Source: Phorcus lineatus
Taxonomy: Eukaryota > Mollusca > Gastropoda > Trochida > Trochidae
Reading direction: 5' to 3'
NCBI GenBank assembly: GCA_921293015.1
Contig: OV121085.1
Span: 11,557,731 to 11,621,730, forward strand
Length of the DNA stretch: 64,000 nt
Below are positions 24,931 through 35,399 of the stretch, piece by piece. Within the stretch, counting starts at the first letter, position 1. Every line of letters begins with the position of its first letter. The notes beneath the pieces are model-generated. The model was not told the DNA's origin. It saw only the letters and a program-made list of their open reading frames with translations, and made no database searches. A program made the translations under genes and the position numbers.

Positions 24931-26500
24931 TCATAGTTATCAATTAGATCCCTTTTACATGTTAATTTCATCGTTAAAATTGGTATTATATATGAGACTA
25001 TTAGAATTAAACACTGTTGAAAGTTTATGAAAGATGTTTTACTTATTTGGTTACTCATGCTAAAAGTACTGTCACGCTAAGTCTATTATTGTCTTTTTTG
25101 CTTTATTTGTCCGCATTTTCGACATTGGCTCAGAAGCCTTGGATGCAATATATCGAACTTGAAATATGAATATATCCAATTCTATGTGATGTCTATGAAT
25201 ATTAAGTGAGAAATTATTTCAAATCAATAAATCATGACTCTATATGCGGCGGTTATGTCAACATTTTTAGAAAATAGCCTAAAAAAAGTTAGTTAAAAAT
25301 CAGAAAAATACCAACTAAGAGGTGGCTTTATCGAGGCGACAATAGTCGGTTTTTACATTTTTCTTGAATAGTGTCTCCTGAAAATAACTCCAGTTCTCAG
25401 ATGATCGTCAGTGGTTATATTCACTTTTGTCATATGTTAAAGCGATAATGATTAATTCTGTTGAAGAACTGTGTAAATAAAAACGATCTAAATAAATCTA
25501 GGACTATTTAGAATATAAATTGATAATTTTATTCAATGATTGCAATACACTGTTGCTCCCATAAAAAGCCAAATGAAACAGAATATCTTTTAGTAGAAGC
25601 ACGATTAGATAAACCATTTTTCTGAAATTGCAACCGCAAACTCACAAATCTGTAGTTTACACGAAACGAAATTAGTCAGTTATATGCAAAATTGACTTAT
25701 ATAGCCTTTTTGAAATCGGTTTAATACAGTTCAAGTTACGATTTGATGAATTTTCAACATCATAATAACAACATCGTGATTTATTATAACCCAGTCACCT
25801 GCTCTATAAACACAGAAAACACTTCAAAGTCAGAGATTTCATTAACAGAGATCTCCCGGTTGTTTATCCCATGGGAACATTAACAACTTGACTAACATAA
25901 TTGACTTTGTAAACAACCTTCCTGCAATGTCAGCACTTAATCCTTGTCAGATTCACCATCTCAAGGAAATCAGATTATGCCTTCTTTTTGGTTTTAACCT
26001 ACATATAATATGCAAAAACTCTTTAAATCGTTTCAAGAGTACTTAAAGCTTGCTTCCATGGCAACTTCAAATTGACGGATATGAGATTCCCATGACCTCT
26101 TGCAGAAAACGATAAACAATGAAAGATTTGCCATATTGTTATATAAAAGATAATGAACGTCTTTTCTAATTTCACATAAGCTCATAGAGAAGACGAAGAG
26201 ATGTTCAGAAATATATAGGTTTTTTTCGCGATAGATATGTACTCGCTTAAAATTTACAAATAGTCTTTAGGGTTTAAACAGAGGAAGCACTTGCAGCCGC
26301 TCTTAAAAAAATGTCCGTCTCGCTTCTCATTGTAGGTTAATGTAGGATACATTTCTGTTTTTACGAACACGCCCAGTTGAATGAACAGATGTAGCAGACA
26401 GCGAGCAAAAGTAGTGGTTTGCAAACATTGATTGCCACTGTACATTTAATACAGACTTGCATATTTTCTATTTTGCCTGTCTTGAACCTCTTGCAAAAGT
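24931..26500. other. Intergenic, nothing recognised
   Basis: AT-rich sequence upstream of the astacin promoter, with no supported exon, repeat family or RNA gene on either strand. Confidence 0.4.
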
Positions 26501-26565
26501 CTCGTTTCGTAGTGGTTGTTAGGTTAATCTGCAGATCCGGGTTCGAATCTCGTCGTTGCTTTCTG
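26501..26565 (+). mobile_element. tRNA-like head of a SINE or tRNA relic
   Basis: An A-box-like 'tagtggttgttaggtta' and a B-box 'ggttcgaatct' (26540-26550) with the usual spacing. The flanking arms do not form a good acceptor stem, so this is a SINE-type polymerase III promoter rather than a functional tRNA. Confidence 0.5.
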
Positions 26566-26682
26566 CATAAATTTGATGGGTATGTTGTGGATTGGTGTGT
26601 GATTTCTTTTTGTAAGACTAGCCGTTATAACTGAAATTCTGTCAAACCTCACATGCCTTGTACAAAGGATAGCATAACACAA

Positions 26683-27592
26683 CCCAGCAGGCAATATGAC
26701 CTTGTATCAACGTTGAAACGACGTCGGTTACCAACGTTGAAATGACGTTGAAATTTGATTAGATTTGAAATTTGCGGCGACGTCGAAATCCGACGTTATT
26801 TCGACGTAGGTTCAACGTTGAAGCCAAGACGTTGTATTGACGTTGAAAAGACGACATTTCGACATCAAAGCATGTTGATCAGTCAGGTTATGTTAGCTTT
26901 GTATCGTTCTCAAAATTGAAGCCATGCATCATCTGTTAAGCTAAGCTTTCAACTTCAGCCTTTTCATTTGCCTCGGTTCAAGTTAAATGGCTGCTCGTGA
27001 ATATCCAAGTAATGGAAATTAATTACGTTATGAGGGTATTAACGTTTATATGACACTGCAACGATTTAGACTAAAGTGTCACCAAAAAAATTTTGTTACA
27101 AAGGCGCAATTACCGTTTTGTAAGAACTACTAACTTTATGCAAATCGAAAATGTATGTTTTCAGTTGTGAACATAACTGAAAAAAATACAAACTGTTGAA
27201 AAATACCATATACCTTGTTTATTCTAATCAGACATAGGACAGAGTTACTTCCCTTTATTGTGAAATTGAAAGAAATTAACCTTTATGCATCTAAATCCAA
27301 TATCAATTACACTTTTAAATGTCAATGATAGCTGTTCGTTTTTGCATTTTTTATTTCATTTTTTAAAACAATCCGTAACTCATTTGATGTTATTAATAAT
27401 AATGAAATATTGTAGAATTAATGACATGTCAGTTTTAAGTTGTTCTGATGACGTTGAAACAACGTCAAAACACCAACCAAATTTCAACGTCAGTTAAAAA
27501 ACGTTGTTCCGACGTCGAAAATTGGTTATTCGACGTCATGACCTATAATCAACCAAATTTCGACGTCGAAATGACGTCAGATGCCTGCTGGG
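26683..27592. mobile_element. Non-autonomous DNA element 'CCCAGCAGGCA...TGCCTGCTGGG'
   Basis: An 11-bp perfect inverted terminal repeat (26683-26693 and 27582-27592). Both ends are packed with short degenerate repeats of the type 'gacgttgaaa' and 'ttcgacgtc', running inward from each end. The central 500 bp is unique and AT-rich. No protein is encoded. Elements with this terminus and CpG-containing 'ACGTTGAAA' repeats are familiar from invertebrate genomes (recollection, not checked). Confidence 0.85.
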
Positions 27593-28338
27593 AAACTGGC
27601 TGTTGGTTCTCAAAGGGCAAGCCAAATAGCTAATTCATTGTGCGTACCAAAATTAACAAAGGTTGTGTGGTACACAATAATGGAATATAAATGAGAACGA
27701 GACGTATTGCCATGTTGATGAATGTCGAATATGATCGTTCTCATATCACTTCCATATACAATAATCATTGTAATAATATCAGGGTGTTTGTGTGTACACA
27801 ATGATAGGTAAAGGCGCCTTGGCCCCTTGACATGTTTAAAGCGGTCACTTTAAGGTCAAATGTCAATAGAGGGTCGGTTTAGAGTCCACCTACATGTATG
27901 TCGATGGCAGGTAAAGAATCTGTGAAATATGATATAAGTAGATAGACTGTAAGGAGAAAGGAACATTGAAGCGTTAAATTGAGAATAAATATAATATCTT
28001 GCTTGCGCAGATAGACGTGAGAGAAGAGCTGACAAAGGATGGGTAAATAAAGACAGTATGTAATCTATCAAGCATTAGGTATTTATACAGGAGAAGACAA
28101 TACTGGTTAGAAGAATAGGAAATTTACAAGTTCGAGATGCATACAATGTATAGTTGGTTTTAAAAGATATTATCTATAGTATACAATATAAAAGGATAAA
28201 AATCATATGAATATTGAAGGATGGGGAGAGTGAAGAAAGAATAAGAGAATTGTTTTACAAATGAGATTAACTTATGAGAGAGTAGATGAAAGGGTTTTGA
28301 TAAGAAATGTTGGCTAAATGATGGGCGATGAGGTAGGA
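27593..28338. other. Purine-rich intergenic stretch
   Basis: No gene. From about 27890 to 28335 the plus strand is conspicuously A/G-rich ('aaggagaaaggaac', 'ggagagtgaagaaagaataa'), with runs of GA-type dinucleotides. No repeat unit is evident. Confidence 0.4.
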
Positions 28339-28649
28339 CTATAAGAGGTGAGGTGAGTTGGTGTTTAACGCCGCTTTCAAGATTATTTCACTTATATCGC
28401 GGCTGCTAGTATTATTGCAGGGAGAAAGCCCGCAACACCATTGTGGCTTTGCATTGCGGTGAAAACTGCGAGCAACAACTGGAACTGGGTGGTACTGCGC
28501 TGAATTTCAGTGTAGCATTGCACCCAAACCTGACTGCGTGTAGAACAGTTCTCTACTGCAGACAAAGTTGCCGAGACCCTGGTGGGATTCGAACCACGGA
28601 CCTCCTGCGCTAACAACTGCGCTATCCCGCCCCCAGGAGGTCTATAAGA
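28339..28649 (-). mobile_element. tRNA-derived SINE, full length with target-site duplication
   Basis: Element 28347-28641, flanked by the 8-bp duplication CTATAAGA (28339-28346 and 28642-28649). The tRNA-like head is on the minus strand, starting near 28634 with 'gatagcgcagttgttagcgc' and a B-box at 28585-28595 (GGTTCGAATCC). The tail ends in 'accaactcacctcacctc'. The central part ('gtttaacgccgctttcaag', 'cggctgctagtatt') resembles the conserved body of molluscan SINEs (a Nin-type central domain is possible). A diverged second copy lies at 44421-44725. Confidence 0.85.
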
Positions 28650-30127
28650 AAGGTTGTAAGAGAGGAGAATGGAATAGAAGGGATTCATAAACATTGACAT
28701 TTCTTGTAACCAGAATAAGGACACGAAGATAAAAAATATTAAAGTCCAACTGTTTTGTTAAACAGGTGTCACGGTCTCAATCAAAATTCCTTTCATATTA
28801 GATATCACCAGGCTAACGAGATTCTAATCGCCTTATAAGTGTTATCATATTTCTGTTGTCACAGACACGGTATCTACCGTCAGTAATGTCAGAGTCAATC
28901 TCTTTCTATTTAAGTTATGTAATACTAGTTTAACGTTGTAATATAACGATTTAGCTCGAGATTTAACTTAACTTAGAATCGTTGGATGATTCGATGACTA
29001 TATATGTAGATATGTGACAAATGTCTTCAAGAAATAACAAATGCTTGAATGATGTTTCTGAAATGTATACTGATGGCTAAATGAGTGAATGGTTTTGTGT
29101 TCAATAACTTCGTTCTAAAATAAGGAATGAACATTGATGTTGTGGATCATTGACTGTCTAAATCAAAGAATGAAATCCGAAGGGAAAATCCTAATCGGAA
29201 ATCTCTACATTGCATATTACTATCGTTCAGCAAAAAGTAACAGTCTTTGGCTTTTTCTAAAATACAATTTCGTAAGAACTTCATTAGCGCAAAATATCAA
29301 ATGTGCTTCTTACAATTAATCATTGCCATTTCAAAATGATTTTATTCGAATAATGGCATCATCAAGGGTTTATAATGGTATAATCACGGCTAGATGTTAT
29401 CTCGTTGGCTCAGTTGATGCGATTGGTGTATTTGTGATATCAAATCATCGAAATATTAGAAAAAATTTAAATGGAACTTCAGGAATAATTCCCGATAAAA
29501 ACGTGTGATTTCGAATAGAATATAATATCGAGGGAAATTTCTTAAATATCGCCTGATAGCAAACAACAGCTAGAAACTGCCTCTTGGGGTTTGTTGGTGC
29601 CAATCTGCTAAACGTTAACCATCAGAGGACGTTATGGTTACCATGAGGTACAGGGTGGTACGCCATGAGGTGACCCTAAATACATTGCCAGCCTAATTGA
29701 TGGCTTCCTCGTTGGCGCAAGCAAGTGCGGATTGCCACATTGATTTATTCCCCAGGAGGATGTTTGGTAGACTTTTTCTTTACCATTTAGTCTTTAATAT
29801 CATAAGTGAATGTTTTGACGTTGGAGGAAGTTTTGTCTAGAGGACGGCGAAGTTTTCAATCATGGGATTGCCACAATGTTTTGCATGTACTGTACTAGTT
29901 AAACAGATGTGAACTTGCACTTTATTGATTTGGCTTGTAAACAACGTGTCAAAAGTTTCCGCTTTTGTAAATAAGAAATATATACGACCAGATAAATAGA
30001 CATCAAAATTATGCATTGATCGTTTTGAACATTGGTGTTCCCATTTTACACATTTTTTATATTTCCGTATGTACATATACACATTCTAGAAATTAGAAAT
30101 TGCATTTCAAAATGGAAGGTCGTCATA
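28650..30127. other. Intergenic, nothing recognised
   Basis: AT-rich. The GC-richer piece at about 29570-29770 looks repeat-like but has stops in the frames I checked and no second copy in the window. Confidence 0.35.
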
Positions 30128-30645
30128 GATGCATACCGAAAGTTTGTTCACCTACAGACCTATTTACGTGCACCAATCATGGAATTTGGATTTCGTTTTG
30201 ACGTCAATTCTGTTTGACTAACTGCATTGACAAAGGGTGATTCTTTATCCACAATAATAATTCTCGCGTCTGTTATATGGTTGTCAAGTCCATGCGCACT
30301 GGCTTGGTACATTAGCATGATAAAGCAGACAGAAGAGGTTCAATTTTCAAAATTTTCGTTTCCATCATTATGGAACAGAACTTTCCATATTGATTTGAGA
30401 TTAACTTTTTCATTGCAATTACATTGATCGAGCAAATATAATAATATATAGAAGAAAACTCATGTTGTGTAATTGATCCGATATTTGAGATTATAATAGA
30501 TAAACCTTAGTTATTAAATCAAGTGATACAGAATCATCATCGGGTTCATTTTGCTTTCTCAGTTGCATGAAGGATATCACAAAGTGTATGCTATATTCAC
30601 TAGGATTGGCAAGTATATTTGTGAACAAACTTTTCGGATGCAGCT
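30128..30645. mobile_element. MITE family A, copy 2
   Basis: The left end 'gatgcataccgaaagtttgt' plus 'tcacct' and the right end 'gtgaacaaacttttcggatg' plus 'cagct' match the family A termini at 5714 and 6326. The interior is more diverged than in copies 1 and 3. Short open frames inside are incidental. Confidence 0.75.
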
Positions 30646-30884
30646 TCATTGCCGTTGACGTGTGTGCATGACATAACCGTGTATAACATAAGAGTTTCTT
30701 TATTACCACGTCTTCATTTTAACCTAGTTCATGGCCAAAACATGAAAATCGTCTTAACAGATTCTGCAAGACGATTTCATGTAGATAAACATTACAAATT
30801 TCAACCAGTAAGTCAATGTGACCTAACTATGAGAGTAAGGGGTGCCAAATTGGACTTAAATCGCTATTTATTAAGTGCACTAAA

Positions 30885-31195
30885 TTGATGAAGTAAGCTT
30901 ACTAAATGATGAATTAGTATTAATTCGAATAAGTAAGCTTATTAAATCAATTAAGTAAGCTTACCTATTCGATTTACTAAGCTTATTAATTTGATGTGAA
31001 TGAGTAAGCTTACATATTGAATGAGCAAGTTTACTAAATGAATTAGTAAGCTTATCAAATGGATTAGTAAGCTTATAAAATGGATTAGTTAGCTTATCAA
31101 ATGGAGTAGTAAGCTTTATAACGCATTTCGCAAGCTTATCAATTTTAAACGATTTAGTAAGCTTACTTATTCATTTACTAAGCTTACTAAGTGTG
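30885..31195. repeat. Array of palindromic TAAGCTTA motifs
   Basis: Eleven exact AAGCTT palindromes within about 310 bp, mostly inside 'agtaagctta' or its extension 'gtaagcttac', spaced roughly 20-45 bases by AT-rich spacers such as 'aaatggattag'. Units occur in both orientations because the core is its own complement. A weaker continuation with degenerate motifs runs at about 31705-31890. It is not coding. Confidence 0.85.
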
Positions 31196-32505
31196 GTAAA
31201 CTGGCGGGAGTATGTTGACAGCATAAAACTTCACATTCATAAACCTGAGAAAAGTTTCAAACAAGTTATTTGAAGCATATTTTGTTCCTCAATTTCATCT
31301 TACAATTACTTCCCATTACGGATCGCCGCCACATATTAAAGAGTAAGAGTTTTTAGTACCATACAGAATTTGTCGTGTCACAATAAGTTATCTCTCTTTG
31401 CAGAGTGTTTTTTCTCTCAGTTTTTTTTGTTCAAAGCTAATTTGGACGAAATACACTTTTAAACACTACTGAACATTGCGATGATATATTTCATCAAAAC
31501 CTGATGTTTTGTGGGTATATACATGTCTGATCGAAAATAGGGCGCTTTCTCATCACACATCATTCCTTACTTGTATCATTTTACTTTCGAAAAAATGTCT
31601 TTACATTATAAATATCTTGCGTTTGTATGGACTTCATACGAAAACTGTACCAGTTTCATGTATTCTTTTGCTCATTCATTAATTGAATTTATAACAAACC
31701 TGAAATGATTAAGTAAGCTTATATTAAATCGTGAAACCGGAAATGATATAGTAAGCTCTTTAAATGTATTAGTAACATTACTAAATCATTCAATAATGTT
31801 ACTTTTAGTTTTCTAAATCATTTCTACCTAGTGATGAAGCTTTCTAAAGCGAAATAAAAACAGTGAGGTTATTAGATGATATAGTAAGCATTTTGACTAG
31901 CGATTCAAGTCCCCTTTGTTTCCTCTTACATGTAAAAACATTATGGCCAATACTTTCTCCGATATCACAGAGATACTTTATTTTTCAGTCTTTCATAACA
32001 AAAGTAGATCAAAGGGACTATTGAGATTTCCTATGAATCTTTGAGTTGGCATGCACCTTTAAGAGTGCCTAAAGACAAAACACATTTAAATTGATGTTCA
32101 ATCTATCAAGGAGTTCAAAACTCAATTTGGTCCGAAATAAACAAGGAACTGCGTTCAGTCAAACGTACGAAATATAGGTAGATTGGCCTCTGAAACCATT
32201 ACACAACATGATTTAAATGTTTGCGTAAGGGAAGACTCCACACACCTGACAGGTGTTTACATAGATCAAGTAGACACGGGGTCAGGGCAAGGACATGTGT
32301 TGGGAAGAGTGTGCTACTAAAGGAGAAAATGCCAATCTCACATGTGTCTTGTCAAGGTATTTTTTGCTTTGTATTCTATGTGAGGGTATCTTTAAACTGT
32401 ATAAAGATGTTGAACAGAGTTTCAAAATCGCTTTCAAAATACATGATCTGGTAATGATGATGATAAAATAAGGAATATGTTATTGTTTTGATCAAGATTA
32501 TTATC
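31196..32505. other. Intergenic, nothing recognised apart from degenerate array remnants
   Basis: AT-rich; diverged 'gtaagctta/gtaacatta' words at 31705-31890. The short open frame at 32221-32454 shows no domain or splice context that I can support. Confidence 0.35.
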
Positions 32506-32506
32506 A

Positions 32507-32825
32507 TAAGTAAAAGTATGGGCATTGATGGTAGTAGCAGCAGTGGTAGCAGTAATTGTAGTAATAGTAGCGGTCGTGGTATAAGTTGTTGTAGTTACAG
32601 TAATATCGGTGGTGGTAGTCGTAGTAGTCGTAGTGGTACTATTAATAGTATTAGTAGAAGCAGTAATAGTAGCAGTAGTCGTAGCAGTAATGATAGCAGC
32701 ATCAGTAGTATTAGTTGTTGTTGTAGTAGTAGTAGTAGTAGTAGTAGTAGAAGTACTAGTGGTAGTAGTATTAGTAGCAGAAGCAGTGGTAATAGTACTA
32801 CTAGTAGTAGTAATATAAGTAGTAC

Positions 32826-32879
<54 letters not shown>

Positions 32880-32882
32880 AGA
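32507..32882. repeat. Degenerate (AGT)n trinucleotide microsatellite
   Basis: About 375 bp of AGT/GTA triplets, imperfect at the left and nearly pure at the right end (about 32825-32878). Read as protein it would be poly-Ser or poly-Val depending on frame; the absence of stops is a consequence of the repeat and not evidence of a gene. Confidence 0.93.
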
Positions 32883-32885
32883 TAC

Positions 32886-33127
32886 TTGGTAGTATTAAGT
32901 TCGTCGAGCAAAAGTAGTAAAGTCATAGATTTCCAATACACTTTTCGTTCTTAAATTTTCATTAAAATGACATACATGCAGTCATTTCAGTTAACAGAGT
33001 CATTAGTAATAGTTGGCAGTATTAAGTTTGTCGAGCAAAAGTAGTAAAGTCATAAATTTCGAATACACGTTTCGCCCTTAAATTTTCATTAAAATGACAT
33101 ACATGCAGTCATTTCAGTTAACAGAGT
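32886..33127. repeat. 127-bp tandem duplication
   Basis: The block 32886-33000 ('ttggtagtattaagttcgtc' ... 'cagttaacagagt') recurs at 33013-33127 with a 127-bp offset and only a few substitutions. It directly abuts the AGT microsatellite, whose last triplets form the start of the first unit. Confidence 0.9.
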
Positions 33128-33430
33128 AATGATCCATATGTTATCATTACCCTTTATATCTATATAATATTCTCATATCAAGCTTCAAAACTAATCATAC
33201 TTAAACAAAACGGGGATAATGAACCGCATCAATATGTGACAAATACCAGAATAATATATTCTTGTAATTTATACTTATTTGATATCTATTTTCTTATTCA
33301 TTGGGAACTACTCAAAGTCATTCAGGCTGTAGCCATATTCAAAGATAATGAAGGTAAGTACAAAGAACGATAAAAAGGGGTTGCTGCATACGTTCGTCAC
33401 ATGTGTATATAATAAGTACATTACACTTAC

Positions 33431-33593
33431 TTTTGTTCACCTCCCAAGGCTCCCAGAATTCAGCTCGTCGTTTAGACACATGAACTACAATCCTTGCAGT
33501 CGGCAATCTGTTTACATTGAAGGCTGCACTCCTTTTAACAGGTACTACGATTAGTGATAGTAAACACACGTTCACAACATTTGCACAATTCAT
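33431..33593 (-). CDS. Candidate first coding exon with signal peptide
   Basis: On the minus strand, nine bases after an acceptor-like 'ttttctcatag', an ATG opens MNCANVVNVCLLSLIVVPVK, a plausible signal peptide. About 30 basic residues follow, ending at a good GTAAGT donor (phase 1). I do not recognise the protein. Its phase would match exon 2 of the astacin gene (23356), so it could be a distant alternative first exon of that gene or the start of a separate gene whose other exons I cannot find. Confidence 0.4.
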
Positions 33594-34442
33594 TGTAAGT
33601 TTCTATGAGAAAAACATATCAGCGTTGTATCTTTGATAGTGGGGGAATTTTGGCAGAATCCATTGCTCACGTTTGAAAATATCACGGTTATTGTCTTTGG
33701 TATTTTGATTTTATTATCCTTTGTACAAATGAAGTAAATATGAGCTTTGATGCATTGATTATATAAAAGAGAATCCTAAGTCACTGTTCAAATATTGAAC
33801 CTCTTTCACAATTCGTCGTTCATGTCACATATAAAGGAGAAAGAATCATGAAAATATCTAATGTCAATGAAGTGAAATACCAGCTTGGATTCGTTGATAG
33901 TAACAAAGGATTGGCACAGTTCATTCTAAGCTTTAGGAAATTTCAGTGTAGTATCCTTGCTATCGTAATACCTCAATCACAATACAGTCATATATCCATT
34001 AATGAGGGTTATCATTTGGTATCCAGACTATCATTATAGAACCGACAAAATCCAAGGAGATGTAGATGCTTGCTACCGTGAAAACAACAACACAGTTCTT
34101 GCTCAAGTACGAAACTCATTAGCTTGTAGTTACAAGCATTTTCACCTATGCATACTTTAGAAGACGTCTCCCAGAGGTATATAATCGAGCTTCAATTGCA
34201 TTAGCGTCTTTGCCAAACCGTATTCCTTGTGCAGCTATTTCCATCTGTTAGGCATCCAGATTCATGTTTGTTTTGCCCCAGTTCTGATGTTTCATGACAC
34301 GAGTGACTCGATGCATCTGTGATCGTAATGGTGATATATGAAACCCAAATCTTTCACTTTCTTCTCGCTTTCTGGGTCATATGCTACTAAGCAAACTTCA
34401 TTTCTCTTCCCTGACTGCTCAGCTGACTGTGAAAGCACTTAC

Positions 34443-34700
34443 CGTGTCCTGTGAATAGTCTTTTGACAAGAAGTTTTATCTCCAAATGCCATATAAGTCC
34501 TTTTTGCTGACATTTTTGGCTTTATATATCTTTTGAGGTGTACCCGTGTCCAAATCTCAGATCCCTTCTCTGTATATATTACATTATCTTCCACACTGAT
34601 ACACTCACAGAACAAGTTAATACTCCATACGCTCCGAGGAACACTATGAATGTGTTCTATCGGTAGTCTGAATTTCATAAAATATCTTTTGTACTTTCCC
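34443..34700 (-). CDS. Candidate internal exon, unknown protein
   Basis: Minus strand, open for 85 codons between acceptor 'ttatgctttcag' and donor ACACG|GTAAGT. Contains 'EHIHSVPRSVWSINLFCECI' and a lysine-rich 'HLKRYIKPKMSAKRTYM'. No domain recognised. It could belong with the neighbouring candidate exons, but its end phase does not fit 33593. Confidence 0.28.
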
Positions 34701-35010
34701 TGAAAGCATAACTCACAATGGAAAACGATATTTTAAATAGAAAGGAATATGAAAACTGGACCAAACGTATTACCATTAGCCTTGCAGAAAACATAAATAC
34801 TAGAAGACAAAATTAAACAGTCTACGGAGTTTGAATTATCTCCACTAATTAAACAAGCATCATACTCTACCCACACCATAAATACAAATCGTAGAAAACA
34901 AATTACATTCATTATCAGTGACTCTTACATCAAAATGTCAAAGCTGTTTACTCGAAAACCAACACTTAATATAGTCATAACATATTCAGAGAAAGGTATA
35001 TGTTGATAAC

Positions 35011-35201
35011 CTATGTACATCGACCTGTGGTACCACTACGGACACAAGGAGTATTTAGACTAAATGTCTTATTTTTAATTTTCATAGATATTTCACTTCC
35101 TACAAACTTTAACATCTGATTCGAGTAATGAGTATTGAGTATTATCCCATCCAATACATACAGAGAAAAACTCCACAGACACATTTCTTCGCAGAACACA
35201 G
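35011..35201 (-). CDS. Candidate exon, Cys-containing, unknown protein
   Basis: Minus strand, after acceptor 'aatctatatcag'. Encodes 'VFCEEMCLWSFSLYVLDG' and ends either at a stop (35013-35011, after 'TPCVRSGTTGRCT') or at an internal donor near 35025. A TATA-like TATATAAATA lies upstream at about 35378-35388 on the same strand. Weak evidence only. Confidence 0.22.
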
Positions 35202-35399
35202 CTGATATAGATTAAACTCGTATTTGAAAACCACACACTTGTATCATCTTCAATGCAGACTTTCAATATGCAGTAGAAATGTTGTCATCCACATCACTAA
35301 ATTGGGCCACTTGACCATGCCCTTGGGCGAGCAGCCTGAAAGAACGAATGCGTACCATGAAGTATAAAGCCGGTGTGTATTTATATATCCAACGAGGCA

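Noticed and set aside
29570-29770. GC-richer, repeat-like block
   Set aside because: The frames checked contain stops, there is no second copy in the window, no inverted ends and no tRNA-like boxes; nothing can be claimed.
32488-32892. 134-codon poly-Ser open frame
   Set aside because: Entirely the AGT microsatellite; absence of stops follows from the repeat.
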